Shown here one piece after another: positions 10,129 through 19,087 of a stretch of DNA of 64,000 nucleotides (position 1 is the first letter of the stretch; the number at the start of each line of letters is the position of its first letter). The notes under the pieces are model-generated. The model saw only the letters and a list, made by a program, of their open reading frames with translations. It had not been told where the DNA came from and searched no databases. The position numbers and the translations under genes are program-made. Source of the DNA: Gemmatimonadota bacterium (GTDB taxonomy: Bacteria > JBHIER01 > G020348925); assembly GCA_020348925.1 (NCBI GenBank), contig CP070758.1:3127338-3191337 (forward strand), given 5' to 3'.

Positions 10129-10158
10129 AATATATCAGACAAACCCCTCATTTGTCAA
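10129..10158 (-). promoter_or_regulatory. Predicted sigma70-type promoter P1
   Basis: On the minus strand TTGACA (10153-10158), an 18-base spacer and TATATT (10129-10134), with a long A-run immediately upstream resembling an UP element. It is the closest to consensus of the three. Confidence 0.6.
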
Positions 10159-10498
10159 GCTTTTTTTTTAAAAAAAATGAAAAAAATTCAATGCCTTAGG
10201 AATTAAAAAATGATTCTTTGCTCCAGCGTATTGATTTTCAAGCACTTATTGAATCCCGCGGAATATCCGCTTTTACGCAATATATTGGGTTTGTACCTGG
10301 AACAAACGCCTAAATATGGTATATTGTGCTTGACTTTTCGTTTATGAGCGGACAGAATCGAAGGCGGAGTTCTCCGAGAGAAAAAGTGTTCTCCGTCCAT
10401 GAAACAGGGCCGGCAAAACAGCTCCGGTGATGCGAAATTTTTGTCAGGGTGAATCCCGCTCTCGTCGTGGCGTCTCTTCGAGGTCTCTGTTCTCCCGG

Positions 10499-11440
10499 TC
10501 ACAATTGATAGACTTCCCGAACCCATGACATCTCCCTCTGCAAACCCTCTTCAAGCTGAACCTTGGGTCTGTAATGAAGCAGTTCTTCAATTTTACTGAG
10601 ATCCGCCCAGGTGTGGCGAACGTCCCCCTTCTGCACGTGCGTCCATTTTATTTTTGGCGCTCTTCCCAGGAGATCCCCCAGTGTTTCCACCACACCCCTC
10701 AGCGATACTCTGCTCCCCCCACCCACATTGAGAACTTCACCAGGAGTCGCATCGAGGGCTAAAAGATGCGCCTCCGTCACATCCGATACAAAGGTATAGT
10801 CCCTCGTCGACGAACCATCACCGTATACCTCAAACTCATCATCACGCAACAGCGCCTTTATAAATTTGTGAAAGGCCATGTCCGGGCGCTGGCGCGGACC
10901 GTAGACCGAAAATAAACGGAGCGCGACAACAGGCACATCATAACTCTTCCAATAGAGATGGCACAGATGTTCGGCCGCCAGCTTGGAAACACCGTACGGG
11001 GAAACAGGTCTGCACGCAGCATCCTCCCTCATGGGAAGATCGTTCGTATCGCCGTATACGGAGGAGCTGGAGGTGAAGATGAATCTTTTGAGGGGACAGG
11101 CCGTCGCCGCTTCCAAAAGCTTTTGCGTCGCCAGGATATTGTTTTTCGCATAAATGTCGAAGTGGGTTCCCCAGCTCGATCGAACGCCGGCCTGAGCGGC
11201 CAAATGAAAAACGTATTCGACACGACTCAGGAGTTGTCCGAAATCCACATCAAGGATGTTCTCCTCAAGAAACGTGAACCCGCCGTCTCCACGCAGAGCA
11301 CTCATATTGGATTCTTTCAACCGCCGCGGATAAAAGCCCTCAAAAGAATCGATCCCAATGACCTCGAAGCCTCGTGTGATCAACTCCTGTGCTACGTGAG
11401 ATCCGATAAATCCTGCCACGCCTGTGACCAGAGCTTTCAT
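10499..11440 (-). CDS. NAD-dependent nucleotide-sugar epimerase (UDP-glucuronate 4-epimerase-like)
   Basis: Extended short-chain dehydrogenase, 313 residues. The N-terminal Rossmann motif TGVAGFIGSH binds NAD. 'GIDSFEGFYPRRLKE' resembles UDP-glucuronate epimerases. The catalytic YxxxK is in 'SPYGVSKLAAEHL', followed by 'RLFSVYGPRQRPDMA' and 'RDYTFVSDV', both typical of the family. It probably interconverts UDP-hexuronic acids or a related UDP-sugar for surface polysaccharide synthesis in the cytoplasm. The start has AGGGAG in front. It is the last gene of a nucleotide-sugar group (dehydrogenase, RmlC-like, RmlB, this gene), 124 bases after RmlB. The exact substrate cannot be read from sequence alone. 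Confidence 0.85.
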   Translation of the reverse strand: MKALVTGVAGFIGSHVAQELITRGFEVIGIDSFEGFYPRRLKESNMSALRGDGGFTFLEENILDVDFGQLLSRVEYVFHLAAQAGVRSSWGTHFDIYAKNNILATQKLLEAATACPLKRFIFTSSSSVYGDTNDLPMREDAACRPVSPYGVSKLAAEHLCHLYWKSYDVPVVALRLFSVYGPRQRPDMAFHKFIKALLRDDEFEVYGDGSSTRDYTFVSDVTEAHLLALDATPGEVLNVGGGSRVSLRGVVETLGDLLGRAPKIKWTHVQKGDVRHTWADLSKIEELLHYRPKVQLEEGLQREMSWVREVYQL

Positions 11441-11563
11441 AGATCTCCCTCTTCAAATCGCCTCATGTCCTCACGTCCGACGTCACAATCACTTCGTACC
11501 TGTGGTGCTCGATCGTCTCCCCGACAGTTGGGTTGCACATGCGCCCTCATCCTTTATATACCT

Positions 11564-12598
11564 TTATATACTTTTATACACGTTTTCGTAATACTCCAAA
11601 TATTCCTGAGTCATGACGCTGTTCAGCCAGGCCCGATTCTCAAGATACCACTCGATCGTTCGCTCCAAACTGCTGTTGAACTCCGCCTGAGGACGCCACC
11701 CCAGGGTCTGCTCTATCTTTCGATTATCGAGAGCATATCGAAAGTCGTGGGCCGCACCGCGAGGGTCTTCGATGAAACGAATCTTTGCTCTCAATCCTCG
11801 CTTCCCGATCTTCTGCTCCAGGAGAATGCAGATGATCTCCACGATGTCGATATTTTTTCTCTCGCACTTCCCGCCCGCATTGTAAATCTCTCCCACCTTT
11901 CCCTGCTGCAATATCGCGTCGATGGCGCGACAGGTATCCTCAACGTACAGCCAGTCCCGGACATGATTCCCCTCCCCGTAGACGGGGAGCTCCTTATCGG
12001 TGAGCGCATTCTGTATCATTAAAGGGATGAGCTTCTCGGGAAATTGATAGGGGCCGTAATTGTTCGAGCTCCTCGCGATGAGGACCGGCACCCCGTAGGT
12101 CCGATAGTACGCCTGGCAGAGCATATCGGCGGCAGCCTTGCTGGCCGCGTACGGAGAACTCGGGTTCACGGGGGACACCTCGGAGAACGTCCCGGACGCC
12201 CCCAACGATCCGTACACTTCATCCGTTGATATCTGAACAAATTTTTCCACCGGGTACTGACGTACCACCTCAAGCAGAACCCGAGTCCCCATGACATTGG
12301 TCTCAAGAAAAGGCGCCGCATCAAGGATACTTCTGTCCACATGAGACTCCGCGGCGAAATGCACCACGGCCTTGAACCGCTCCCCCTTGAACAGCGAACG
12401 CACAAGGGTACGATCACCGATGTCTCCTTTTCGAAATGAATAGCGGGGGTCGCCCTCCACATCTTTCAAGTTCAGGAGATTTCCGGCATACGTCAGCTTG
12501 TCCAAATTCGTAATCCGACACTCCGGACGCTGCCGCAACACAAAGCGGATGAAGTTGCTGCCGATAAAACCGGCTCCACCCGTTATTAAAAGATTCAT
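11564..12598 (-). CDS. rmlB: dTDP-glucose 4,6-dehydratase
   Basis: The protein has 344 residues. It converts dTDP-glucose to dTDP-4-keto-6-deoxyglucose, the second step of dTDP-L-rhamnose and related deoxysugar synthesis. Visible motifs are TGGAGFIGSNF (NAD binding), 'DKLTYAGNL' (a hallmark of RmlB), 'STDEVYGSLG', 'SSPYAASKAAADML' with the catalytic YxxxK, and 'RSSNNYGPYQFPEKLIP'. I chose the start at 12598 because it follows the TGA of the upstream RmlC-like gene by one base (TGAgATG) and begins directly with the Rossmann strand; a longer frame to 12643 would overlap that gene. Translation is probably coupled. Confidence 0.93.
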   Translation of the reverse strand: MNLLITGGAGFIGSNFIRFVLRQRPECRITNLDKLTYAGNLLNLKDVEGDPRYSFRKGDIGDRTLVRSLFKGERFKAVVHFAAESHVDRSILDAAPFLETNVMGTRVLLEVVRQYPVEKFVQISTDEVYGSLGASGTFSEVSPVNPSSPYAASKAAADMLCQAYYRTYGVPVLIARSSNNYGPYQFPEKLIPLMIQNALTDKELPVYGEGNHVRDWLYVEDTCRAIDAILQQGKVGEIYNAGGKCERKNIDIVEIICILLEQKIGKRGLRAKIRFIEDPRGAAHDFRYALDNRKIEQTLGWRPQAEFNSSLERTIEWYLENRAWLNSVMTQEYLEYYENVYKSI

Positions 12599-12599
12599 C

Positions 12600-13073
12600 T
12601 CATTCACGTCTCCTGTTCCAATCGTAGGGAATCGAAGGATCATCGTAGGGGACGCGGTATTCGTCCGGCTTTTCGTAATTGTACAGTTGTGTCGGGAAAT
12701 TGATCATGAGCACCGGCCGGTCACTCTCCGAGGTGAACCCGTGGTACACCAGCGGAGGAATTTTGATCAAGGCGGGTTGTGACGCATCAACGCGGAATTC
12801 GTTCACAGCGCCTCTCGTCGGACTGTTCTCCCTGGGATCATACAGAACGATTCTCGCCACACCCTGAATACAGACAAAGTGATCCCACTGCGCAGTATGG
12901 TAATGCCACGCCTTGACGACTCCGGGGTAACAGGCGGTCGCGTAACACTGGGCAAATGTCTCAAACTCCGGCCAGTCGCTCCGCAACATCTCCACGAGAT
13001 ATCCGCGGTCATCCGAGATACGCCTGAGATCTTTCACCCGAACACCCTCAATCGGATGTGTCGGGACTGCCAT
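12600..13073 (-). CDS. dTDP-4-dehydrorhamnose 3,5-epimerase-family cupin (RmlC-like)
   Basis: A 157-residue single-cupin protein. 'GVVKAWHYHTAQWDHFVCIQGVARIVLYD' and 'PPLVYHGFTSES' are the RmlC-family cupin strands with the expected histidines. 'DEYRVPYDDPSIPYDW' is the usual family ending. The start at 13073 has AGGAGGGGGG directly in front, which rules out the longer frame from 13100. It probably acts on the product of the adjacent RmlB, but it is shorter than classical RmlC (~185 residues), so it may be a 3-epimerase or sugar ketoisomerase instead. Confidence 0.8.
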   Translation of the reverse strand: MAVPTHPIEGVRVKDLRRISDDRGYLVEMLRSDWPEFETFAQCYATACYPGVVKAWHYHTAQWDHFVCIQGVARIVLYDPRENSPTRGAVNEFRVDASQPALIKIPPLVYHGFTSESDRPVLMINFPTQLYNYEKPDEYRVPYDDPSIPYDWNRRRE

Positions 13074-13184
13074 CTCCCCCCTCCTGTCAGGACGAGCCAT
13101 GCGAGATCACCTTGTGATTACAGGAGAGGAATGGAAATTGTCCTGCTTCTCGTCTCCCTCTTGTCGTCCTCTCCATCTCAAACT

Positions 13185-14519
13185 CTAAACCTTCACAATC
13201 TTTTCCCGCTGGCCAACGGTCCTGCGGGTTGCATTTCTGGTATCGATAATCAGGTGCGCGGCGTCGACAATCCACTGGTAATCGTACGACGAATGATCGG
13301 TGGCGATGAGGACGCAATCCATCTCGGACAGGAGGTCCTGCTCCAGTGCGACGGATACGACCTCCCCCTGCTTGCCGTGAGAGGGAGCATACTCCGCAAC
13401 AAACGGATCATTGTAAGAAACAACAGCTCCTTTGTCTTGAAGCAGCTCCATGATTTTCAGAGCGGGCGATTCTCTCAAATCGCCAACGTCTCTCTTATAG
13501 GTTATACCCAGTATCAAAATTTTGGACCCTTTGAGGCTCTTCCCTCGGTTATTGAGTGCTTCCATGGTACGGCCGACCACGTAGTAGGGCATGTTTGTAT
13601 TGATCTCACCGGAGAGCTCAATAAACCTCGCCGAGAAATCATACTCCTTGGCCTTCCATGAGAGATAAAAGGGATCTATCGGAATGCAGTGGCCGCCCAG
13701 ACCCGGACCCGGATAAAAAGGCATGAAGCCGAAAGGCTTCGTGGCGGCTGCCTCGATAACCTCCCACACATCAATGCCCATTCTCTCGGCCAACATTTTC
13801 AATTCGTTGACCAAAGCGATATTGACGCTTCGAAATACGTTCTCGAACAACTTAGTAAGTTCCGCAGCTTTCGCTGAAGAGACGGGAACCACGTTCTCAA
13901 CGATAGCGCCGTACAGAGTGGTCGCGGCCTGCAAACAGGCGGGTGTGATTCCTCCCACCACTTTCGGCGTCGTCCGAATCGAATAGTCTCTATTGCCGGG
14001 GTCCTCCCTCTCCGGTGAATAGGCCAAGTAAAAGTCCCGGCCGACACGCATTCCCCTCTCCTCGAATATGGGCAGCAACAGCTCCTCCGTGGTTCCGGGA
14101 TATGTTGTGCTTTCGAGGACGATCAACTGGCCTCTCCTGAGATACCGGGCCACCTCCCGTGCGGTCGTCTCGACGAAACTCAGATCCGGCTCCCTCTTCG
14201 TTCCGAGGGGTGTGGGAACGCAGATGTGGATGCTGTCCACTCCGGACAAGAGGGAGAAATCATTGGTGACCGTGATCCGTCCCGCTTGTTGTATTCTCTG
14301 TATTCTCTCCGAAGAGATATAGCTGATGTAACTTTCCCCCCCCTTCAGCTTCACTATCTTGATGTCATCGATATCAAACCCCAGAACGCCAAAAGACGCC
14401 TCCCCAAATTCCATGAGTAAGGGCAAACCAACGTATCCTAAGCCAATAATCCCGATCGTTGTTTCTTTGCGTTCGATCTTTGTCACAAAATCTTTGAGCC
14501 CGTCAGTTCCCATATTCAT
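13185..14519 (-). CDS. UDP-N-acetylglucosamine/glucose-type nucleotide-sugar 6-dehydrogenase
   Basis: The protein has about 444 residues. It oxidises the C6 hydroxyl of a UDP-hexose or UDP-HexNAc to the carboxylate with two NAD+. The N-terminal Rossmann motif is 'IGIIGLGYVGLPL', the active site is 'GLGGHCIPIDPFYL' with the catalytic Cys, and the C-terminal domain has 'ILGITYKRDVGDLRESPAL'. 'KIERKETTIGIIGLGYVG' most resembles WbpA/TviB-type UDP-GlcNAc dehydrogenases. The start is not well determined: 14519 (MNMG), 14513 (MG) and 14609 are all in frame and none has a strong ribosome site. I prefer 14519 from family length. It opens the nucleotide-sugar group immediately after the V-ATPase D gene and its small downstream frame. 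Confidence 0.88.
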   Translation of the reverse strand: MNMGTDGLKDFVTKIERKETTIGIIGLGYVGLPLLMEFGEASFGVLGFDIDDIKIVKLKGGESYISYISSERIQRIQQAGRITVTNDFSLLSGVDSIHICVPTPLGTKREPDLSFVETTAREVARYLRRGQLIVLESTTYPGTTEELLLPIFEERGMRVGRDFYLAYSPEREDPGNRDYSIRTTPKVVGGITPACLQAATTLYGAIVENVVPVSSAKAAELTKLFENVFRSVNIALVNELKMLAERMGIDVWEVIEAAATKPFGFMPFYPGPGLGGHCIPIDPFYLSWKAKEYDFSARFIELSGEINTNMPYYVVGRTMEALNNRGKSLKGSKILILGITYKRDVGDLRESPALKIMELLQDKGAVVSYNDPFVAEYAPSHGKQGEVVSVALEQDLLSEMDCVLIATDHSSYDYQWIVDAAHLIIDTRNATRRTVGQREKIVKV

Positions 14520-14685
14520 GACTTGCATTCCGAGGCGAAAGAGAGGATTCAGGATACTCAACCTGTACCATGCTCTCGAATGAACGAAAGGCGTCGACGA
14601 AGGGGACAAACGCGGAGACTCCTTTGAAATGTGTACGGCATCGTTCGAAAAGGGTCATCCCGTTCGTGCTGGCGACGTCACTCAT
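14503..14685 (-). CDS. Possible 60-residue protein bridging atpD and the sugar dehydrogenase
   Basis: I do not recognise this product. The ATG overlaps the atpD stop (ATGA), with GGAGGAACG just before it. The TGA falls inside the first codons of the dehydrogenase gene. The sequence (MSDVASTNGMTLFERC...) has no motif. It could be a real coupled small protein, a leader for the next gene, or chance. Confidence 0.3.
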   Translation of the reverse strand: MSDVASTNGMTLFERCRTHFKGVSAFVPFVDAFRSFESMVQVEYPESSLSPRNASHEYGN

Positions 14686-15302
14686 CGTTCCTCCGCCATC
14701 TCTTTGATTTTCATCAATCGTGTCAGGTTGGATCGCTCCAGCTCCTCCAATTTCATCGTAATAAACCGGATGGTCTCCTTGAGACTGGGAATCAGGGTGT
14801 ACTCGAGAGCGTTGACCCGACGCCGCGTCCTGTCGATCTCATCGGCCAACAGCATGATCGTCTTCTCAGTCTGAGCCAGCTCGAGAAGCCGGAGGAGAAC
14901 GGCGTCCAGGGAGCGGAGAGAAACATCGAGCTCGCCGGAGGTATTCGCGAAACCGTAACAGTAAATCCTGCCCTCGGCCCTGGGCTCGAACAGCGGCACT
15001 TCGACGTTCATAATACGCTGGGTCGTCACTCCAACATCGAGTCGCTTTCCCGGCAGGGCCAGGGCCTCCTCCACCGATGCCCGCGACATGACCGACCGAG
15101 CCATCGTAAACCGTTCGAAAGCCCGGTGCAAGTCCCGCTCCACCTCCTGTCGCAGGCCTTGAATCTGTTTCACAAGATCCATAAACCGTCGCATCAACTC
15201 GTCCTGTTTGTCCTTGAGCAACTTATGCCCCCGGATGGCGAGCTTCAGCCGCTTCTTCAACCTCAGAAGATGCATGCGTGTTGGATTCGCCGCTAAGAGC
15301 AT
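14682..15302 (-). CDS. atpD: V/A-type ATPase subunit D (central stalk)
   Basis: The protein has 206 residues, the usual length. It forms the rotating shaft that links the A3B3 catalytic head to the membrane rotor. The N-terminal 'NPTRMHLLRLKKRLKLAIRGHKLLKDKQDELMRRF' is the family signature, beginning the long antiparallel coiled coil; the second long helix is seen near the C-terminus (DEIDRTRRRVNALEYTLIPSL). It follows atpB by about 60 bases and ends the recognisable ATPase subunits of the operon. Confidence 0.95.
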   Translation of the reverse strand: MLLAANPTRMHLLRLKKRLKLAIRGHKLLKDKQDELMRRFMDLVKQIQGLRQEVERDLHRAFERFTMARSVMSRASVEEALALPGKRLDVGVTTQRIMNVEVPLFEPRAEGRIYCYGFANTSGELDVSLRSLDAVLLRLLELAQTEKTIMLLADEIDRTRRRVNALEYTLIPSLKETIRFITMKLEELERSNLTRLMKIKEMAEER

Positions 15303-15361
15303 GGTTCAGCCCTCAAAGAATGTTTCACAATAATATAGAATGCCAACCAAAAGATCAGACG

Positions 15362-16787
15362 TCATGAGGAGGAGATCCCAGATTCTGCAACCGCTTCGAC
15401 CTTCTCACCCTTCCGAAATCGAGGCAGATATTTTTCGATCCACTCCGGTCTGATCCTCTTCAACTCCACTGTGGGAAAGACCGACAGGAGTTGCCAGCCC
15501 AAATCGAGCGTCTCCTCGATCGTCCGGTCCTCATATTCTCCTTGCGAGACGTATCCGGCCTCGAATTTGTCGGCGAAATTGAAAAACATTCGATCCGCCT
15601 CGCTCAGAGCCGCCTCCCCCAGGATGACGGCCAGTTCCTGAGCCTCCTTCCCCCGGGCGTATGCGGCGAAGAGCTGGTTGAAGATATCGGAGTGATCCTC
15701 CCTGGTTTTGCCCTCCCCGATTCCTTTATCTTTGAGACGGGAGAGCGAGGGGAGGACATCAATGGGAGGTGACACACCTTTTTTGTGCAAGGCTCTTGAA
15801 AGAATGACCTGACCCTCGGTGATATAGCCGGTGAGATCCGGAATGGGGTGGGTCTTGTCGTCCTCCGGCATGGTCAGAATAGGAATGAGCGTTAATCGAG
15901 CCCCGTTTCCCCTTGATGCGGCCCGCTCTCTCGTAGAGTGAAGCCAAATCCGTGTAGAGATAGCCCGGATAGCCTCGGCGCCCGGGCACCTCCTTTCGAG
16001 CGGCGGAGACCTCCCGCAGGGCTTCGCAGTAATTGGTCATATCGGTTAAAATAACGAGAACGTGCATATCCTTTTCAAAAGCCAAATATTCGGCTGCGGT
16101 GAAGGCCATGCGGGGTGTCGCGATCCGTTCGATTGCGGGATCGTCGGCCAGATTCAGGAACAGAACCGCTCTTTCGATGGCCCCGGTCTGGCGAAAATCG
16201 GAGGTGAAAAAATCGGCCTCCTCGAAGGTGATGCCCATGGCGGAAAAGACGACGGCGAAGACCTCCTCCTTGCCCAATACCTTGGCCTGTCGAGCGATCT
16301 GGGCGGCCAAACGATTGTGGGGCAATCCGAAGCCCGAGAAGATGGGCAGCTTTTGGCCCCGGACGCACGTATTCAGCCCATCGATGGCCGAGATGCCTGT
16401 CTGAATAAACTCCGAAGGATACTCCCGGGCGTAGGGGTTGATGGGATTGCCGTTGATGTCCACCCGCTTCTCCGGCAGAATATCCGGCCCCTTGTCGATG
16501 GGGCGGCCCAACCCGTCAAAGACGCGACCCAACATGTCCTCCGAGACCCCCAGTTCGATCCCCTTGCCCAGAAAGGTGACACGACTCTGAAAGACATCCA
16601 CCCCCGTCGCTTCCTCGAAAAGCTGGACCAGGGCTTTATCCCCATCCACCTCAAGAACTTTTCCCCGCCGTCGCTCCCCGTTGGGCAGTTGCAGTTCCAC
16701 CAGCTCCTCATACTTCACACCCTCCACCTCCTCCACCAAAACCAGAGGACCGGCAATCTCACGAATAGTCAGGTACTCTTTCAGCAT
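15362..16787 (-). pseudogene. atpB: V/A-type ATPase subunit B, interrupted by a one-base frameshift
   Basis: Non-catalytic nucleotide-binding subunit of the A3B3 head. The first frame starts at the ATG at 16787 (AGGAG 8 bases upstream; a GTG at 16793 is also possible) and reads a normal B subunit through '[14 protein letters not shown]'. It then turns into nonsense ending at 15759. The rest of the protein ('[26 protein letters not shown]...' to '[10 protein letters not shown]') is intact in the next frame, ending at 15362. The shift falls at 15892-15893, where the minus strand has ATTAACGCTC; removing one A restores [10 protein letters not shown], as in homologues. The restored protein would be ~474 residues, a normal length. 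A sequencing or assembly error is most likely because B is essential in the complex, but a real frameshift cannot be excluded. Confidence 0.9.
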
Positions 16788-16815
16788 ATGCACTTCTCCT
16801 GCATCATTTCTTGCG

Positions 16816-19086
16816 CTACTTGATCAAAACACCCTTTTTCGTATGCATCTCTTGACCGGCTCTGAGAACGTAATAATAAACGCCACTGGGTACTTCGTTT
16901 CCGTCGCAATCCCTTCCGTCCCAGGTGACAGTGTAAAAACCGGGTTCCTTCGATTCATCCACAAGCGTCCTCAACTCCTGGCCCAAAATATTCAATACTT
17001 TCAAGGTCGTGCGGACGGCATATCCCCTGCCCCTTATCCGATATTCGATATCTGTCTGAGGATTGAAAGGATTCGGGTAATTTTGAAGGAGAGCCGTCTC
17101 CTCTGGAAGCGTTGTCCCCTCATCGAAGAGAACAGCCGTGGGTCCAAAAACCGTTACCAAGATCGTGTCTCTATCGCTGGCCAGACTGTCGTCCGTCACG
17201 GTGAAGATGATTTCGGCTATTCCCTCAAAATCAGGAGCCCGAATTATAGATTGCGCTCCTTCTATCTCAACCGATACTGCTTCGACCAAAGTCAGGGCAG
17301 ACCATGTCAGCGCCGATTCCGGGGTATCGACATCTTCCACATAATCATTGAGATCGAGGACGACCGAATCCCCGGAGACGAAGCTCGTATCCGGCAGAGG
17401 AAGAATAATCGGCGGGTCGTTCACGGCAAGAACAGTGACACGCACCCCGAGACTGTCCGACAGCAGACCGTCCGAGGCAATGACGACAAAGCCCGTATCC
17501 GCCGTGCCCTCAACAGGCGTCCCGGCGATCACGGAATCGGACGGGGTCAGCCAGCCGGGATAATCTGAAAAGAAGAACGTGACGGAATCGCCGTTCGGAT
17601 CCGTCGCCTTTCCTATATATGAAAAGGGTTCATCCTCAACGGCCGTGACCGCGGAGTCAGAGACTATTTCAGGCGGGACATTGGCTGACACAACCGTCAC
17701 AAGCACGGTGTCCCTATCGCTGGCCAGACTATCGTCCGTTACGGTGAAAAAAACCTCGGCCGTCCCTTCAAAATCTGGCGCGGTCAGAACGGCCTGACCC
17801 TCTCCAATCGTGACGATCACCGCCTCCGTCGACGTCAGGGCAGACCACGTCAGTGCCCATTCCGGCGTGTCGACGTCCTCGACATGGCCGCCGAGATCGA
17901 GAACGACCGAATCCCCGGAGACGAAGCTCGTATCCGGCAGAGGAAGAATAATCGGCGGGTCGTTCACGGCCTTAACGGTCACATTGACTACAAGACTGTC
18001 GGAGAGCAAACCGTCAGTGGCCGTCACGAGGAAGCTTGTATCCAGTGTCCCTTCACCCGGCGTGCCCATAATTGTCGAATCGGAAGGGGACAGCCACATC
18101 GGATAATGGGCGAAGGAGTAAGACACAGGATTGTTATCTGGGTCAGTGGCCCGGGCGATATACGAAAAGAGCCGATCCTCGAAAGCGGTCGCTGTTGCGG
18201 CGGAACTTATCTCCGGGGGTCTGTTCGAAATGGCGTTGGTCCGATACAACCGACGCACCCGGCTGGCCACGGTAAAACCTGGATTCGTCTCACCGGGACG
18301 ACTTGTGACCGCCGCCACTGGACCTACATTCTCAGCGTTCCAATCGTACGTAATCACCGTTTGTGTTGAATCCAATACAGACACGAAATTAATCCCAGAA
18401 AACGCGGACACATCCAAGCGAGTGACCTCATGCCGTCTGACTCGGAGCACTTGGTACTGACCCTGCGGAACGATCATTGTGCCCCACGCATCCACCTCAC
18501 CCCGGCTCACAAATCCTATCTCAACTTTCGCATCAAGATACGGATCGGAAGAGAATATCGGATATAAAGGATTTTCGACTATATCCTCAAAAATGTTCGA
18601 ATAGAACGTCGAATCGGACCACGACGCCCCATATTCCAGGGGAAGCGGCAGTGACATCAGTGACGAATCCAGGACAATGGACAGAGGCACGCCGAAAATA
18701 TTTTCGCTGGCCGCCCCCAGAAGAGCCATTTCTCCTTCCTCGAGCCTCCAGTACATGTACCCCGCCGCCGTATCGATGCCGGCGATGTTGATGCCATCCG
18801 TATCATAGACCACATTGGCCTCGGGAAACTCCCCGCCGAAGGGTGTCTCCCCCTTGGCGACAATCGCCTCAGCCTCTGAATCGGTCGTCGGTCCCTGGCT
18901 GAAGTCCCACACCCGCGGACCCCCGCTCTCGCCCACATCGACCGGCACACTTCTCCCTCTCTCCACATAATATTCGTTGACGATGCCGGGGTCGGAGGGA
19001 ATCTCATGTCTTGTCAGAACAATCTGGGCCTGACTCGAAGACCCCGCCCAGAGCAAGGCCAGGCATAGAACACAGGTGCCTTTCAT
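16816..19086 (-). CDS. Secreted surface protein with duplicated cadherin-like modules and T9SS-type sorting domain, inside the ATPase operon
   Basis: The protein has 756 residues. The start at 19086 is one base after the atpA stop (TAGtATG) and opens a signal peptide ([21 protein letters not shown]). Residues ~25-300 form an unrecognised domain. Next come repeats of a ~181-residue unit containing '[38 protein letters not shown]' (dystroglycan/cadherin-like, putative Ig) and '[26 protein letters not shown]' (tandem Ig-like). The last ~90 residues ([17 protein letters not shown]...[11 protein letters not shown]...KKGVLIK) match the FlgD-like/type IX sorting domain. A cell-surface role is expected, with no evident link to ATP synthesis. 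Its placement between atpA and atpB is unusual, and coupling to atpA implies co-expression. The repeat copies are close at DNA level (see the repeat entries). Confidence 0.88.
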   Translation of the reverse strand: MKGTCVLCLALLWAGSSSQAQIVLTRHEIPSDPGIVNEYYVERGRSVPVDVGESGGPRVWDFSQGPTTDSEAEAIVAKGETPFGGEFPEANVVYDTDGINIAGIDTAAGYMYWRLEEGEMALLGAASENIFGVPLSIVLDSSLMSLPLPLEYGASWSDSTFYSNIFEDIVENPLYPIFSSDPYLDAKVEIGFVSRGEVDAWGTMIVPQGQYQVLRVRRHEVTRLDVSAFSGINFVSVLDSTQTVITYDWNAENVGPVAAVTSRPGETNPGFTVASRVRRLYRTNAISNRPPEISSAATATAFEDRLFSYIARATDPDNNPVSYSFAHYPMWLSPSDSTIMGTPGEGTLDTSFLVTATDGLLSDSLVVNVTVKAVNDPPIILPLPDTSFVSGDSVVLDLGGHVEDVDTPEWALTWSALTSTEAVIVTIGEGQAVLTAPDFEGTAEVFFTVTDDSLASDRDTVLVTVVSANVPPEIVSDSAVTAVEDEPFSYIGKATDPNGDSVTFFFSDYPGWLTPSDSVIAGTPVEGTADTGFVVIASDGLLSDSLGVRVTVLAVNDPPIILPLPDTSFVSGDSVVLDLNDYVEDVDTPESALTWSALTLVEAVSVEIEGAQSIIRAPDFEGIAEIIFTVTDDSLASDRDTILVTVFGPTAVLFDEGTTLPEETALLQNYPNPFNPQTDIEYRIRGRGYAVRTTLKVLNILGQELRTLVDESKEPGFYTVTWDGRDCDGNEVPSGVYYYVLRAGQEMHTKKGVLIK
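17351..17427. repeat. Direct repeat copy 1 inside the surface-protein gene
   Basis: Nearly identical to the copy at 17894-17970, offset 543 bases (181 codons). It encodes '[24 protein letters not shown]' and indicates a recent in-gene module duplication. Confidence 0.75.
17894..17970. repeat. Direct repeat copy 2 inside the surface-protein gene
   Basis: Partner of 17351-17427. The flanking modules are also similar but more diverged. Confidence 0.75.
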
Positions 19087-19087
19087 A

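Larger units (their letters stand above)
9645..10498. other. Long AT-rich leader with tandem promoters
   Basis: No gene is supported in these ~850 bases. The region is AT-rich, with A-tracts (minus strand) directly in front of three TTGACA boxes listed separately. A palindrome CGGAGTTCTCCG lies near 10,365, after the epimerase gene. Two open frames (9852-10151 and 10203-10526) lack signals and were rejected. Confidence 0.6.

Noticed and set aside
9852..10151. 99-residue minus-strand frame
   Set aside because: It covers the tandem promoters, with no ribosome site and no recognisable sequence.
10203..10526. 107-residue frame after the epimerase gene
   Set aside because: It overlaps the end of the epimerase gene and has no start signal.
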